DNA of 64,000 nt from positions 1 to 64,000 of the forward strand of contig JADQBT010000002.1 in assembly GCA_016278485.1 (NCBI GenBank). The letters are read 5' to 3'. Under the pieces are notes generated by a model that saw only the letters and a list, made by a program, of their open reading frames with translations, was not told where the DNA came from and did no database searches. This DNA comes from Halanaerobiales bacterium (lineage in GTDB: Bacteria > Bacillota > Halanaerobiia > Halanaerobiales > Halanaerobiaceae). A program made the position numbers and the translations under genes. Within the stretch, counting starts at the first letter, position 1. The number at the start of each line of letters is the position of its first letter. This document shows positions 21,043 through 29,785 of the stretch, in pieces.

Positions 21043-21855
21043 TCAGTCAGTTTGCGCATTGATTTCATCGGGATGTTTAATTATCTGATTAGCTAAATGG
21101 CCCAGATCAAAGGCAACACAGTTAAATTTCTTTGCTGCTATTGGACAAATAATTGCTGCCGCTATGCCAGCAGGCACTAATAGAAGATCAAACTGATACT
21201 TATTTAGTTTGGCCAGAACTCTATCTAGATCAGCTACACCTGCAAATTTAGGAACAATACCAGAAATCTGACAGTAATCTTTTAAAACTTTTGCTAATAA
21301 ATCGGCTTTATTTCCAGCAATAGCAACCTTAATACCCTTTATATTTAATATTTTTGGCCAGTAATTAAGACTGTGAAGAGTATAATTAATAGTTGCACTA
21401 GTTAAGACTAGTTTATTAATGTTTATCTTGTTTAATTTAAATCCTTCATATAAAAGAGGAAGAAAATTGGGTAATAAACTAGTAGGTACTCCTACAAGAT
21501 TAGCCATTTTAATTGATTCTACCAGTCTATCTCTGGCTTGATAGTCAGGTACTTTTAGACCTGCATATTCTAAAAAATCAATCTCTTTTAGTTCTGCAAC
21601 TGTTTTTGATAAACCTTGTGCGAGAGTAAAAGCTTCCCCATCACCTAATCTAATTAGGGAAAATGATCTTTGGTTTTCTAAAGCATTAACTATTAAAGTA
21701 AATACTTTTTCTGGCTCTAAAAGCTCTATTAATTTATCCTGATTAGCTTTTATTCCTGCTCGGATTATATCTTCTAATGTATAGCCAGGTAAAATTTTAT
21801 TTGCGGGAAATGTATTTGAAACTAATTCATTATATACTTTTGCTTTTTCAAACAT
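21043..21855 (-). CDS. GT-D fold domain protein
   Basis: This 270-residue soluble protein carries SLIRLGDGEAFTLAQG (residues about 66-81), the RxGDGE motif of the GT-D-like fold found in some Firmicute glycosyltransferases. Later segments, GVPTSLLPNFLPLL and VAIAGNKADLLAKVL, look like Rossmann-type strands. The acceptor and donor sugars are unknown. I chose the ATG at 21855, 7 bases after AAAAGGAG; the longer frame from 21939 runs through a repeat-rich leader without a ribosome-binding site. It has no obvious partner gene. Confidence 0.65.
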   Translation of the reverse strand: MFEKAKVYNELVSNTFPANKILPGYTLEDIIRAGIKANQDKLIELLEPEKVFTLIVNALENQRSFSLIRLGDGEAFTLAQGLSKTVAELKEIDFLEYAGLKVPDYQARDRLVESIKMANLVGVPTSLLPNFLPLLYEGFKLNKININKLVLTSATINYTLHSLNYWPKILNIKGIKVAIAGNKADLLAKVLKDYCQISGIVPKFAGVADLDRVLAKLNKYQFDLLLVPAGIAAAIICPIAAKKFNCVAFDLGHLANQIIKHPDEINAQTD

Positions 21856-21975
21856 TTTTATACTCCTTTTAATAAATAATATGATTGGCACTAAATTGAT
21901 GTTAACTTTGCTGCTGACTTCAACGCTAACTTGACACAAACGTTAACGCTGACTAGAAGCTGGCTTGAAATTTTT

Positions 21976-22004
21976 TTTACATTAAAGTGAATAAATGATA
22001 TGAT
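21976..22004 (+). promoter_or_regulatory. Promoter of the rib operon
   Basis: TTTACA (21976-21981) and TATGAT (21999-22004) are 17 bases apart. Transcription would begin about 25 bases before the FMN riboswitch. Confidence 0.7.
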
Positions 22005-22035
22005 AAATATAAATTTAAATAAAATAATCTATAAT

Positions 22036-22141
22036 ACTAACAAGGATGGGTGAAATTCCCTACCGGTGGTAAAGTCCACAAGCCTCAGGGTTGATCTGGT
22101 GTAATTCCAGAACCGACAGTACAGTCTGGAAGGGAGTTAGT
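22036..22141 (+). promoter_or_regulatory. FMN riboswitch (RFN element)
   Basis: The conserved core GGTGAAATTCCCTACCGGTG is followed by AGCCTCAGGG, an ATTCCAGAACCGACAGT segment and CTGGAAGGGAG. CTAAC (22037-22041) and GTTAG (22136-22140) close the P1 stem. FMN binding should favour the terminator just downstream and shut off ribDEBAH. Confidence 0.95.
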
Positions 22142-22164
22142 GATTTTTTGTTATTAGATATTAT

Positions 22165-22197
22165 TAATCCCTTCCTATTTTGGTGGGGATTTTTGTT
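22165..22197 (+). terminator. Riboswitch expression-platform terminator
   Basis: AATCCC and GGGGATT pair around CTTCC...GGTG and run into TTTTTGTTTTTT, 20 bases before ribD. Confidence 0.75.
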
Positions 22198-22217
22198 TTT
22201 TCAAAGGAGGAATTTTA

Positions 22218-23321
22218 TTGAAGTCTAAAGAGCAAGAATTTATGGAACAGGCAATTAATTTAGCTAGAAAGGGAGAAGGATATACCAGTCCAAATCCCAT
22301 GGTAGGAGCTTTAGTTGTTAAAGAGGGTAAGATTATTGGGCAGGGTTATCACCAGCAATATGGCGGGCCACATGCGGAGGTCCATGCACTACAAGAAGCA
22401 GGTCAAGCAGCAGAAGGAGCCACTATTTATGTGACATTGGAACCATGTAGTCATTATGGAAAAACACCTCCCTGTGCAGAAAGAGTTATTAAATCTGGTA
22501 TCAAAAAAGCTGTAATAGCTATGGAAGACCCCAATCCAATTGTGGCTGGTCGTGGTATAAAAAAGTTGCAGGAAGCAGGTATTGAAGTTGAAGTAGGGCT
22601 TTTAAAAGATGAAGCTGTGAAGTTAAATGAGATTTTCATAAAATATATTACTACTGATTATCCATTTGTCTATTTAAAAACTGCCCAGACAACTGATGGC
22701 TATCTAGCCACTAAAACAGGAGATGCGAAATGGATTTCAAATGAAATGTCTAGAGAAAGAGGCCATCAAATTCGGCATAAGGTAGATGCTATTTTGGTAG
22801 GTATTGGCACGGTATTAAGTGATGATCCTCGCTTAACTACACGGCTACCCAATCAAGAAGGAAAAGACAGTATGAGAGTCATTCTTGATGCAAGACTTGA
22901 AATACCAACTACTGCTAAGGTTCTTAATCATGATTCGCCTGCCACTACATTAATTGTAACAGGTGAAAAAGTTGATAAAGTTAAAAGAACACTTGTTACA
23001 GCTAAGCAGAATGTAGAAATCTTAACTTTACCTTTAAATAGTGAGGGTAGGATACCACTAGCTGACTTATTACGTAATTTACATAGCCGTGGTATTAGTA
23101 GTATTTTAGTTGAAGGTGGAGGTAGAGTCAATCATTCATTTTTACATGCTGGATTAGGGGACAGGCTATATACTTTTATTACACCTAAAATACTGGGTGG
23201 TGAAGATGGTGTTGCTCCCTTTAGTGGACCAGGGCCAGCATTGATGCAAGATGTTAAAAATTTAGAAGATGTTAGTTTTGAAATCTTAGGAGATAATATA
23301 CTACTCACAGGAAAACTATAG
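22218..23321 (+). CDS. ribD: Riboflavin-specific deaminase/reductase
   Basis: RibD carries out the deamination and side-chain reduction steps of riboflavin synthesis. Residues 1-145 form the deaminase with the zinc site HAEVHAL and PCSHYGKTPPCAE. Residues 146-367 form the NADPH-dependent reductase (TTDGYLATKTGDAKWIS, VDAILVGIGTVLSDDP, LVEGGGRVNHSFL). The start is TTG, 6 bases after AAAGGAGG. It leads the riboswitch-controlled operon and is followed 11 bases later by ribE. Length matches the family. Confidence 0.96.
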   Translation: MKSKEQEFMEQAINLARKGEGYTSPNPMVGALVVKEGKIIGQGYHQQYGGPHAEVHALQEAGQAAEGATIYVTLEPCSHYGKTPPCAERVIKSGIKKAVIAMEDPNPIVAGRGIKKLQEAGIEVEVGLLKDEAVKLNEIFIKYITTDYPFVYLKTAQTTDGYLATKTGDAKWISNEMSRERGHQIRHKVDAILVGIGTVLSDDPRLTTRLPNQEGKDSMRVILDARLEIPTTAKVLNHDSPATTLIVTGEKVDKVKRTLVTAKQNVEILTLPLNSEGRIPLADLLRNLHSRGISSILVEGGGRVNHSFLHAGLGDRLYTFITPKILGGEDGVAPFSGPGPALMQDVKNLEDVSFEILGDNILLTGKL

Positions 23322-23332
23322 GAGGTGGGATA

Positions 23333-23980
23333 TTGTTTACAGGAATCATTCAAGAAATTGGTAAATTAAAAGGTAGAAAAAAAGCAAGAGATAAATATCA
23401 ATTAGAAATAAACTGTCAAAAAGTATTAGTAGATATCAATAAAGGAGATAGTATAGCAGTTAATGGAGTCTGTCTGACAGTCGTTGAATTTAGTAAGGAC
23501 AGCTTTATAGCAGATGTTATGCCAGAAACACTGCGGGCTACTAATCTGGTTAATTTGCTAAAGGGATCAGCTGTCAATTTAGAACAAGCTGTAAGAGCGG
23601 ATGGTTTTTTTGGTGGCCACTTAGTTTCCGGACATGTTGATGGAACAGCTAAGGTTAAAAATATTCGCTCTGAGAAAAATGCAAAATTAGTAGAGATTGC
23701 GATAGATGATGAGTTGACTAAATTTATGGTTGATAAAGGTTCTGTCACCTTAAATGGAGTTAGTTTAACAATTGTTAGGGTAGAGCAAGAATCTTTTTCT
23801 GTATCATTGATTCCCGAGACCTGGAGTTATACAAACTTAAAAAATATTAAACCAGGCACAGAAATTAATGTTGAAACTGATTTAATAGGTAAATATGTAG
23901 TCAAGCTGATGCAGCAAGGTCAGTCTAAGCATAGGACAAGTATAGACAAAAATCTATTAGCTGAAAATGGCTTTATTTAG
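23333..23980 (+). CDS. ribE: Riboflavin synthase alpha subunit
   Basis: This 215-residue enzyme dismutates two 6,7-dimethyl-8-ribityllumazine molecules to riboflavin. It shows the tandem lumazine-binding barrels: [10 protein letters not shown] and GVCLTVVE in the first half, [15 protein letters not shown] at the join, and [11 protein letters not shown] in the second. The start is TTG after GGAGGTGGGA. The length is normal for the trimeric enzyme. Confidence 0.96.
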   Translation: MFTGIIQEIGKLKGRKKARDKYQLEINCQKVLVDINKGDSIAVNGVCLTVVEFSKDSFIADVMPETLRATNLVNLLKGSAVNLEQAVRADGFFGGHLVSGHVDGTAKVKNIRSEKNAKLVEIAIDDELTKFMVDKGSVTLNGVSLTIVRVEQESFSVSLIPETWSYTNLKNIKPGTEINVETDLIGKYVVKLMQQGQSKHRTSIDKNLLAENGFI

Positions 23981-23993
23981 GAAGGTGATAAGC

Positions 23994-25196
23994 ATGAATA
24001 CAATTAAAGAAGCATTAGAAGATATTAAGGCAGGTAAAATGATAATAGTTGTTGATGATGAAGACCGTGAAAATGAAGGTGACATCTTGATGGCAGCAGA
24101 AAAGGTGACTCAAGAAAGTATTAATTTTATGATCAAAGAGGCCAGAGGTTTAGTCTGTGTACCGATGACAGGGGAAAGAATTGATGAACTTAATTTACCA
24201 ATGATGGTTGATTATAATACAGATAGTCATCAAACAGCTTTTACAGTTTCAGTTGACCACCAGGATACGACAACTGGTATCTCTGCAGGTGAGAGAGCAC
24301 TTACTATTAAAAAATTAGTTGAGCCGGAGAGTAAAGCAGAAAACTTTAATCGTCCAGGTCATATTTTTCCTTTAAGTGCCTGTAAAGGAGGCGTTTTAAG
24401 AAGGGCAGGTCATACAGAAGCAGCAGTTGACTTAGCAAGCATGGCAGGATTAAAGCCGGCTGGGGTTATTTGTGAAATAATAAAAGAAGATGGTTCTATG
24501 GCCCGTCTGCCTGAACTTGAAAAGTTTGCTAAAAAGCACGAATTAAAGATTATCTCAATTGCAGAGCTCATAAAATACCGTAAAAAAGAAGAAAGTTTTG
24601 TAAAAGAAGTTGCAGAAGCCTATTTACCAACTGAATTTGGTGATTTTACAATAAAGGTATATGCAACAATGGTAGATGATAAAGAACATATTGCAATTAT
24701 CAAAGGTGATATTGAAAATCAAGAAGATGTATTGGTTCGAGTTCATTCCCAATGTTTAACAGGAGATATTTTTGGTTCAAAACGTTGTGATTGTGGGGAA
24801 CAACTTGAAGCGGCGCTTCAATTGATAGAAAAAGAAGGTTCTGGTTTGGTCCTTTATATGCGTCAAGAGGGAAGAGGAATTGGTCTAGTCAATAAGATTA
24901 AAGCCTATGCTCTGCAAGATAAAGGTTTAGATACAGTTGAAGCAAATGTTGAGCTAGGTTTTGATCCTGATCTGCGAGATTATGGTATTGGAGCACAAAT
25001 ACTGGCAGATTTAGGCTTAAAAACAATCAGGTTAATTACTAATAACCCGAAAAAAATTGTTGGCTTAGAAGGTTATGGACTGCAGGTTACAGATAGGGTA
25101 CCACTGGAAATAGATCCTAACGCAGAAAATGAATTTTATCTAAAGGTGAAAAAAGAAAAAATGGGACATATATTAAATTTTAATCAGGATTCATAA
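23994..25196 (+). CDS. ribBA: Bifunctional DHBP synthase / GTP cyclohydrolase II
   Basis: RibBA supplies both precursors of riboflavin. Residues 1-200 form DHBP synthase ([32 protein letters not shown]). Residues 205-400 form GTP cyclohydrolase II with the zinc cysteines in [20 protein letters not shown] and the [12 protein letters not shown] loop. I chose the ATG at 23994, behind GGAAGGTGA; the earlier ATG at 23967 lies inside ribE and has no ribosome-binding site. Both active sites look complete. Confidence 0.96.
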   Translation: MNTIKEALEDIKAGKMIIVVDDEDRENEGDILMAAEKVTQESINFMIKEARGLVCVPMTGERIDELNLPMMVDYNTDSHQTAFTVSVDHQDTTTGISAGERALTIKKLVEPESKAENFNRPGHIFPLSACKGGVLRRAGHTEAAVDLASMAGLKPAGVICEIIKEDGSMARLPELEKFAKKHELKIISIAELIKYRKKEESFVKEVAEAYLPTEFGDFTIKVYATMVDDKEHIAIIKGDIENQEDVLVRVHSQCLTGDIFGSKRCDCGEQLEAALQLIEKEGSGLVLYMRQEGRGIGLVNKIKAYALQDKGLDTVEANVELGFDPDLRDYGIGAQILADLGLKTIRLITNNPKKIVGLEGYGLQVTDRVPLEIDPNAENEFYLKVKKEKMGHILNFNQDS

Positions 25197-25216
25197 AATT
25201 GAGAGGAGAATTGATT

Positions 25217-25681
25217 ATGACTAATAATTATCAAGGTGATTTAGTTGCAGAAGAAATGGAAATAGGGATTGTCGTAGGTAGGTTTAATGAGTTTATTTCA
25301 AATAAATTACTTGATGGAGCTTTAGATGGACTGAAAAGACATGGTCTTCGAGAAGAAAATATTAGTATTGCCTGGGTGCCAGGTGCTTTTGAAATACCGC
25401 TTACTGCAAAAAAAATGGCTAGTTCCGGTAAATATGATGCTGTCATCACACTAGGGGCTGTCATTAGAGGCGAGACTCCGCATTTTGATTATGTATCAGC
25501 AGAAGTTTCCAAGGGGGTAGCCAGTGTCGGTCTTAATGCAGGACTTCCAGTAATTTTTGGAGTTCTAACTACAGATAATATTGAACAGGCGATCTCTAGA
25601 GCGGGAACTAAAGCTGGGAACAAAGGTTTTGAAGCAGCAATGACTGCTATTGAAATGGTAAATTTATTTAAAGAACTATAA
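25217..25681 (+). CDS. ribH: 6,7-dimethyl-8-ribityllumazine synthase
   Basis: This 154-residue shell-forming enzyme makes the lumazine precursor of riboflavin. [40 protein letters not shown] (with the catalytic His) and [23 protein letters not shown] are all present. I chose the ATG at 25217, 7 bases after GAGAGGAG; the TTG at 25199 overlaps that site. It is the last biosynthetic gene, and no terminator separates it from the encapsulin cargo gene. Confidence 0.96.
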   Translation: MTNNYQGDLVAEEMEIGIVVGRFNEFISNKLLDGALDGLKRHGLREENISIAWVPGAFEIPLTAKKMASSGKYDAVITLGAVIRGETPHFDYVSAEVSKGVASVGLNAGLPVIFGVLTTDNIEQAISRAGTKAGNKGFEAAMTAIEMVNLFKEL

Positions 25682-25690
25682 GAGCATAAA

Positions 25691-25757
25691 ATATTCCACT
25701 TTACATATAATAGGTTTGTTAGAGAATGAGCTAAGGGGGTCAGGTAAAGTGGAATAT
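25691..25757 (+). promoter_or_regulatory. Long hairpin covering the start codon of the encapsulin cargo gene
   Basis: ATATTCCACTTTAC at 25691-25704 is the exact reverse complement of GTAAAGTGGAATAT at 25744-25757. The second arm includes the GTG start at 25749-25751. The 39-base loop carries the AAGGGGGT ribosome-binding site. In RNA the 14-bp stem would hide the start codon, so it is a candidate translational switch. A TATAAT at 25706-25711 in the loop might also serve as a weak promoter, but no -35 is visible. Confidence 0.6.
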
Positions 25758-26090
25758 CATGAACCAATAGAAAATTTATCACAAGAAGCTGTCGAATACC
25801 ATAGAGTTATCCAAAGTGTCAAAGAAGAATTAGAGGCAATTGGCTGGTATAATCAGCGGGCAGATGCAACTGATGATCAGACAGTTAAATCGATTATGGA
25901 ACATAATAGAGATGAAGAGATTGAACATGCAGTGATGGGAATTGAGTGGTTAAGAAGAAATTATCCAGTTTGGGAAGAAATGTTGAGAACTTTTCTTTTT
26001 ACCGAAACGCCAATTGCTGATCATCAAGAAGAGAACTCAGCAGATGAACTAAGTAGTGATCAGTCATTGGGGATCAATAATTTAAAATAA
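25749..26090 (+). CDS. Encapsulated ferritin-like protein (EncFtn)
   Basis: This 113-residue cargo protein is a two-helix half-ferritin that oxidises Fe(II) inside an encapsulin shell. The helices carry IGWYNQRADAT and EHNRDEEIEHAVMGIEWLRR, with the conserved Glu of helix 1 and the ExxH pair of helix 2. The C-terminus ends in a linker plus SLGINNLK, a typical docking peptide for the shell interior. I chose the GTG at 25749, 8 bases after AAGGGGGT, which gives the expected family length; a TTG at 25716 is upstream of that site. The shell gene follows 13 bases later. Confidence 0.93.
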   Translation: MEYHEPIENLSQEAVEYHRVIQSVKEELEAIGWYNQRADATDDQTVKSIMEHNRDEEIEHAVMGIEWLRRNYPVWEEMLRTFLFTETPIADHQEENSADELSSDQSLGINNLK

Positions 26091-26103
26091 AGGAGAATTA
26101 AGC

Positions 26104-26901
26104 ATGGATATCTTAAAAAGAAACTTAGCGCCAATTCCTACTACAGCCTGGGAACTAATTGATCAGGAAGCAAAAGAGATTTTGAAACTAAAACTACATG
26201 GTCGAAAAGTGACTGATTTTGTTGGACCAAAATGTTTAAAATTGGCTTCTGTCAATACAGGACGTTCGCAACGAATAGAGACTAATGCAGTTGAGGGTGT
26301 TAATTATTCAATTAGAAATACACTACCTTTGATTGAATTGAAAATACCATTTCAATTAAAAATTTCTGAATTTGAAGCTCTGGCCCGTGGCGCAAAAGAT
26401 GTTGATACAGCACCACTTATTCAGGCTGCAAAAAATATTGCTAGAGCAGAAAACAATATCATATTCTATGGGCTTGAAAATATCGTCAGTGGCATGGTTA
26501 CTCATTCAACACATCCATCCTTAAATATATCGGGAGATAGAACTCAGATTGTACCCAAATTAATAACAGGGATAAAACAACTCATTGAAGCAGGTGTTTC
26601 TGGGCCCTATAAATTATTATTAGATGCAAATTTCTATGCAGAAATATATGAAACGGCTGATCAAGGTTATCCATTAATCAAAAAAATTAAAGATTTAATT
26701 GGGGATAATATAGTTTTTGTAACTGAACCAGGCTTTAGAGCTTTGTTAGTTTCAGCCAGAGGAGATGATTATCAATTAATTGTTGGCCAGGATCTATCGA
26801 TTGGCTATAATTATCATACCTCAGAAAAAATTGAATTTTTTATTTTTGAATCCCTTACTTTTAGAGTAAATACCCCAGAAGCAGCTATTGTACTAAACTA
26901 A
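26104..26901 (+). CDS. Encapsulin shell protein (family 1)
   Basis: This 265-residue HK97-fold protein self-assembles into a nanocompartment. The N-terminus (MDILKRNLAPIPTTAWELIDQ) and later segments ELKIPFQLKISEFEALARGA and GPYKLLLDANFYAEIYE match Thermotoga-type encapsulins. With the EncFtn cargo it forms an iron-storage organelle. The well-known Thermotoga shell binds a flavin, and here the genes follow the riboflavin operon. AAGGAG lies before the ATG. Confidence 0.95.
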   Translation: MDILKRNLAPIPTTAWELIDQEAKEILKLKLHGRKVTDFVGPKCLKLASVNTGRSQRIETNAVEGVNYSIRNTLPLIELKIPFQLKISEFEALARGAKDVDTAPLIQAAKNIARAENNIIFYGLENIVSGMVTHSTHPSLNISGDRTQIVPKLITGIKQLIEAGVSGPYKLLLDANFYAEIYETADQGYPLIKKIKDLIGDNIVFVTEPGFRALLVSARGDDYQLIVGQDLSIGYNYHTSEKIEFFIFESLTFRVNTPEAAIVLN

Positions 26902-26937
26902 TATTATCTGGAGATTTTTTCTTCGGAGGAATTTGCA

Positions 26938-27765
26938 GTGGAAAAAAAATTCTATAAACACCGGGTACATGAGATAATTGAAAAGGCAGAAACAGGTGAT
27001 AAAGTTAGTGAAGTCTTTGATTATTTCATAGTAGGCCTTATTATCTTAAATGTACTGGCCATTATTTTAGAGTCTTTTTCCAGTATCTATTACCCATATC
27101 GGCATATCTTTAGTAGCTTTGAATTGTTTTCTGTAATAATTTTTACAGTAGAATATCTTTTAAGAATATGGACATCAGATTATATTTATCAATCTGCTAG
27201 TAAGACTAAAACAATTTTTAGATTTATTATTACACCAATGGCTTTAGTTGACCTCTTTGCTATCTTACCATTTTATCTACCAATGTTAATACCTTTTGAT
27301 TTGCGATTTCTGCGCTTACTTAGAATAATCCGTTTTCTTAGATTATTTAAATTAAATAGGTATTCAAATTCATTAAGATTAGTTGGCAAAGTATTAGAAA
27401 AGAAAAAAAGCGAACTATTTATTACATTAATTGTTACTTTAATTTTACTTTTGATAGCTTCTACCTTGATGTACTATTTAGAGAGTAAAGTACAACCAAA
27501 TGCATTTCCAAATATACTAGCTTCTTTGTGGTGGGCTATCTCTACTCTAACAACAGTTGGTTATGGTGATGTTTATCCTGTTACGGTCTGGGGAAGAATA
27601 TTGAGTGGTAGTATTGCATTTTTAGGTATCGGTTTAGTTGCACTACCAACTGGTATTTTAAGTTCTGGTTTTATGGAAGAATTAAGAGACCAGCAAGAGG
27701 AAGAAAATATAGATGAAAGAGAGGCAATTAAATATTGTCCTTATTGTGGGGAAAAAATAAAATAA
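26938..27765 (+). CDS. Voltage-gated-type potassium channel
   Basis: This 275-residue channel subunit has six membrane segments. S4 is the Arg-rich RFLRLLRIIRFLRLFKLNR (about residues 121-139). The selectivity filter TTVGYGDVYP lies near residue 205. The cytoplasmic tail is short and acidic and ends in a single zinc-ribbon half, YCPYCGEKIK. It should pass K+ across the inner membrane as a tetramer. The start is GTG behind CGGAGGAAT. The gap from the encapsulin gene is 36 bases, so it may share that transcript. Confidence 0.9.
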   Translation: MEKKFYKHRVHEIIEKAETGDKVSEVFDYFIVGLIILNVLAIILESFSSIYYPYRHIFSSFELFSVIIFTVEYLLRIWTSDYIYQSASKTKTIFRFIITPMALVDLFAILPFYLPMLIPFDLRFLRLLRIIRFLRLFKLNRYSNSLRLVGKVLEKKKSELFITLIVTLILLLIASTLMYYLESKVQPNAFPNILASLWWAISTLTTVGYGDVYPVTVWGRILSGSIAFLGIGLVALPTGILSSGFMEELRDQQEEENIDEREAIKYCPYCGEKIK

Positions 27766-27770
27766 AATTC

Positions 27771-27799
27771 TTGACATATAATTAAATTTTTGTTAGTAT
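27771..27799 (+). promoter_or_regulatory. Promoter of the T-box/dpp operon
   Basis: TTGACA (27771-27776) and TAGTAT (27794-27799) are 17 bases apart, ahead of the T-box leader. Confidence 0.75.
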
Positions 27800-27819
27800 T
27801 TTAATAATATAATTTAATA

Positions 27820-28058
27820 TTTCTAAAGCGTTTGACCGGGAGGAGTAATTTTAATCAATCTTTGACAGAGAGCCGGGAAAGCTGAAATCCGGTAATGACA
27901 TTATAATGAAACTCACCCGGGAGTTGTATGGCTGAATTAAGTAGGTCATACCAGTAATGTCTGCTGTTATCCTGACATGTTATCTTTTTTTAAGGTAACT
28001 ATAAATATGCGTAAGGTTGGTATATCCCTTGTTCCTTAATTGGAGTGAGGGATTTTTT
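27820..28058 (+). promoter_or_regulatory. T-box leader controlling the peptide transporter operon
   Basis: Stem I motifs are clear: GGAGGAGTAA, then CAGAGAGCCGGG with GCTGAAATCCGG, then CTCACCCGGGAGTTG. GTATGGC and GTCATAC enclose TGAATTAAGTAG, where the specifier codon lies. Depending on alignment it reads TTA (Leu) or ATT (Ile). The antiterminator element is degenerate (AAGGTTGGTATA) but keeps TGGT to pair with an uncharged ACCA end. A terminator follows: ATCCCTTGTTCC with GGAGTGAGGGAT and seven T. The rest of 28059-28203 is G/A-rich microrepeat sequence. Confidence 0.85.
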
Positions 28059-28203
28059 TATATCAAAATAAGGAGGTGAGTAGCGAGTAGTTGCGCGTAT
28101 CATGTAGTAATCAAGCGTAAATAAAGAGTACTAGAAATTAAGTAATGAGTAATGAGTATTGAGAAGCTAATATAACGAGTAGAGAGAAGGAGAGTAGAAT
28201 AAT

Positions 28204-29718
28204 ATGCAAAAATTAAGATTTACTGGTCTGGTTGTACTGACGTTAACTTTGCTTTTTCTGTTATCATTTGGGGTGGCGGCTGAAACAATGACGATTGCCA
28301 CAGCTTCAGATGCATTGACACTTGATCCATTAATGCTAAGTGAAACACCTACTTTGGCTGTTAATTTCAACATTTTTGAAGGACTTATCTATCTTGATAA
28401 TAAGATGGATATTCAACCTGGATTGGCGACTTCTTGGGAAAATGAAGATGATCTGACCTGGGTTTTTCATCTCCGTCAGGGAGTAACTTTTCATAATGGT
28501 GATGATTTTACAGCTGAAGATGTTAAATTTTCTCTTGAGAGAGCCCAGAATCATCCCAAATCTCAGTTTAAATCATCTGTGGCAGAGATAGATAGTATCA
28601 CAGTTAGGGATGAGCATACAGTTGCAGTTAAAACTAAGTATCCTTATCCATTGCTTTTGAGAAAAATTTGTTCAATTTATATCTATTCAAAGGATTATGT
28701 GGAAGCAAATAGTGATCAGCATCTGCAAAATAATCCAATTGGAACTGGTCCATATCAGTTAAGCTCATGGTCTAAAGATGAAAAGATGGTCTTAAGCTAT
28801 TATGAAGATTATTGGGGTGAAAGACCTGAAGTAGATAAAGCTATTTTAAAACCTATTTCAAACCCAGCGACCAGAGTTGCTTCACTACTTAGTGGTGAGG
28901 TAGATGTATTGATGGACCTGCCTGTGCAAGATGTTGAAAGGGTAAGTCAGGCAGATGGTGTGAAAGTAATACAAAGACCTGGATTAAGATTGATATTCCT
29001 GGGTATGAATACCCAAGAAGGACCTTTTGCAGATGTGAAAGTAAGAAAGGCTGTTTATCATGCAATCAATGAAGATGCAATTATAGAACATGTGATGAAT
29101 GGTCATGCATATCCGGCTGGCCAATTCTATCCAGATGATGTTTTTGGCTTTAATCCTGATGTGAAGAGAGTGGCATATGATCCGGAAAAAGCTAAAGAAT
29201 TACTTGCAGAAGCAGGTTATCCGGATGGTTTTTCTATCAAGTTTGATTCTTCTAATGACCGCTATATTAATGATGGTCAGATTGCCCAAGCTATTGCGAT
29301 TCAACTGGCTCGGGTTGGTATTGATGTTGAATTAAATGTACAGACTAAATCTGCCCATTTTGATAAAATTCTTTCCCGTAATACTAACTTTTATCTACTG
29401 GGTTGGACTAATAGTAATGGTGATGGTAGTGGCTCATTTGAAGGATTACTCCATACTCCAGATGATCAGTATGGACGTTTTAATCTTGGTAATTATAGTA
29501 ATCCTGAAGTAGATGCGTTAGTAGAAAAAGCTGCTAAAACGCTTGATGAGAAAAAGCGTTCAGAATTATTGCAACAAGCAGTAAAAATAGCTATGGATGA
29601 AGTGGCACAGATACCTCTTCATTATCAACAACAGCTTTATGCAGTTAAAGAAAATGTTGAATGGGTACCAAGACCAGATAAATATTTAAGAATATATAGT
29701 ATGGGATTTAGTGAGTAG
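28204..29718 (+). CDS. dppA: Dipeptide/oligopeptide ABC transporter, substrate-binding protein
   Basis: This 504-residue family 5 solute-binding protein collects peptides outside the inner membrane. The signal peptide (1-26) ends AAE with no lipobox cysteine, so it is a free periplasmic-type protein. Family marks are SDALTLDPLMLSET, LVYLD-like YLDNKMDIQPGLATSWE, FHNGDDFTAEDVKFSLER and GTGPYQLSSW. It is the first gene after the T-box and begins a five-gene transport operon. AAGGAGAG precedes the ATG. The peptide preference is unknown. Confidence 0.93.
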   Translation: MQKLRFTGLVVLTLTLLFLLSFGVAAETMTIATASDALTLDPLMLSETPTLAVNFNIFEGLIYLDNKMDIQPGLATSWENEDDLTWVFHLRQGVTFHNGDDFTAEDVKFSLERAQNHPKSQFKSSVAEIDSITVRDEHTVAVKTKYPYPLLLRKICSIYIYSKDYVEANSDQHLQNNPIGTGPYQLSSWSKDEKMVLSYYEDYWGERPEVDKAILKPISNPATRVASLLSGEVDVLMDLPVQDVERVSQADGVKVIQRPGLRLIFLGMNTQEGPFADVKVRKAVYHAINEDAIIEHVMNGHAYPAGQFYPDDVFGFNPDVKRVAYDPEKAKELLAEAGYPDGFSIKFDSSNDRYINDGQIAQAIAIQLARVGIDVELNVQTKSAHFDKILSRNTNFYLLGWTNSNGDGSGSFEGLLHTPDDQYGRFNLGNYSNPEVDALVEKAAKTLDEKKRSELLQQAVKIAMDEVAQIPLHYQQQLYAVKENVEWVPRPDKYLRIYSMGFSE

Positions 29719-29785
29719 TATATAATTCGGGGAGTTTAAACCTCCCCGGAACTATTATTTGAGAAGTAGAGGAGGAAAACAACCC

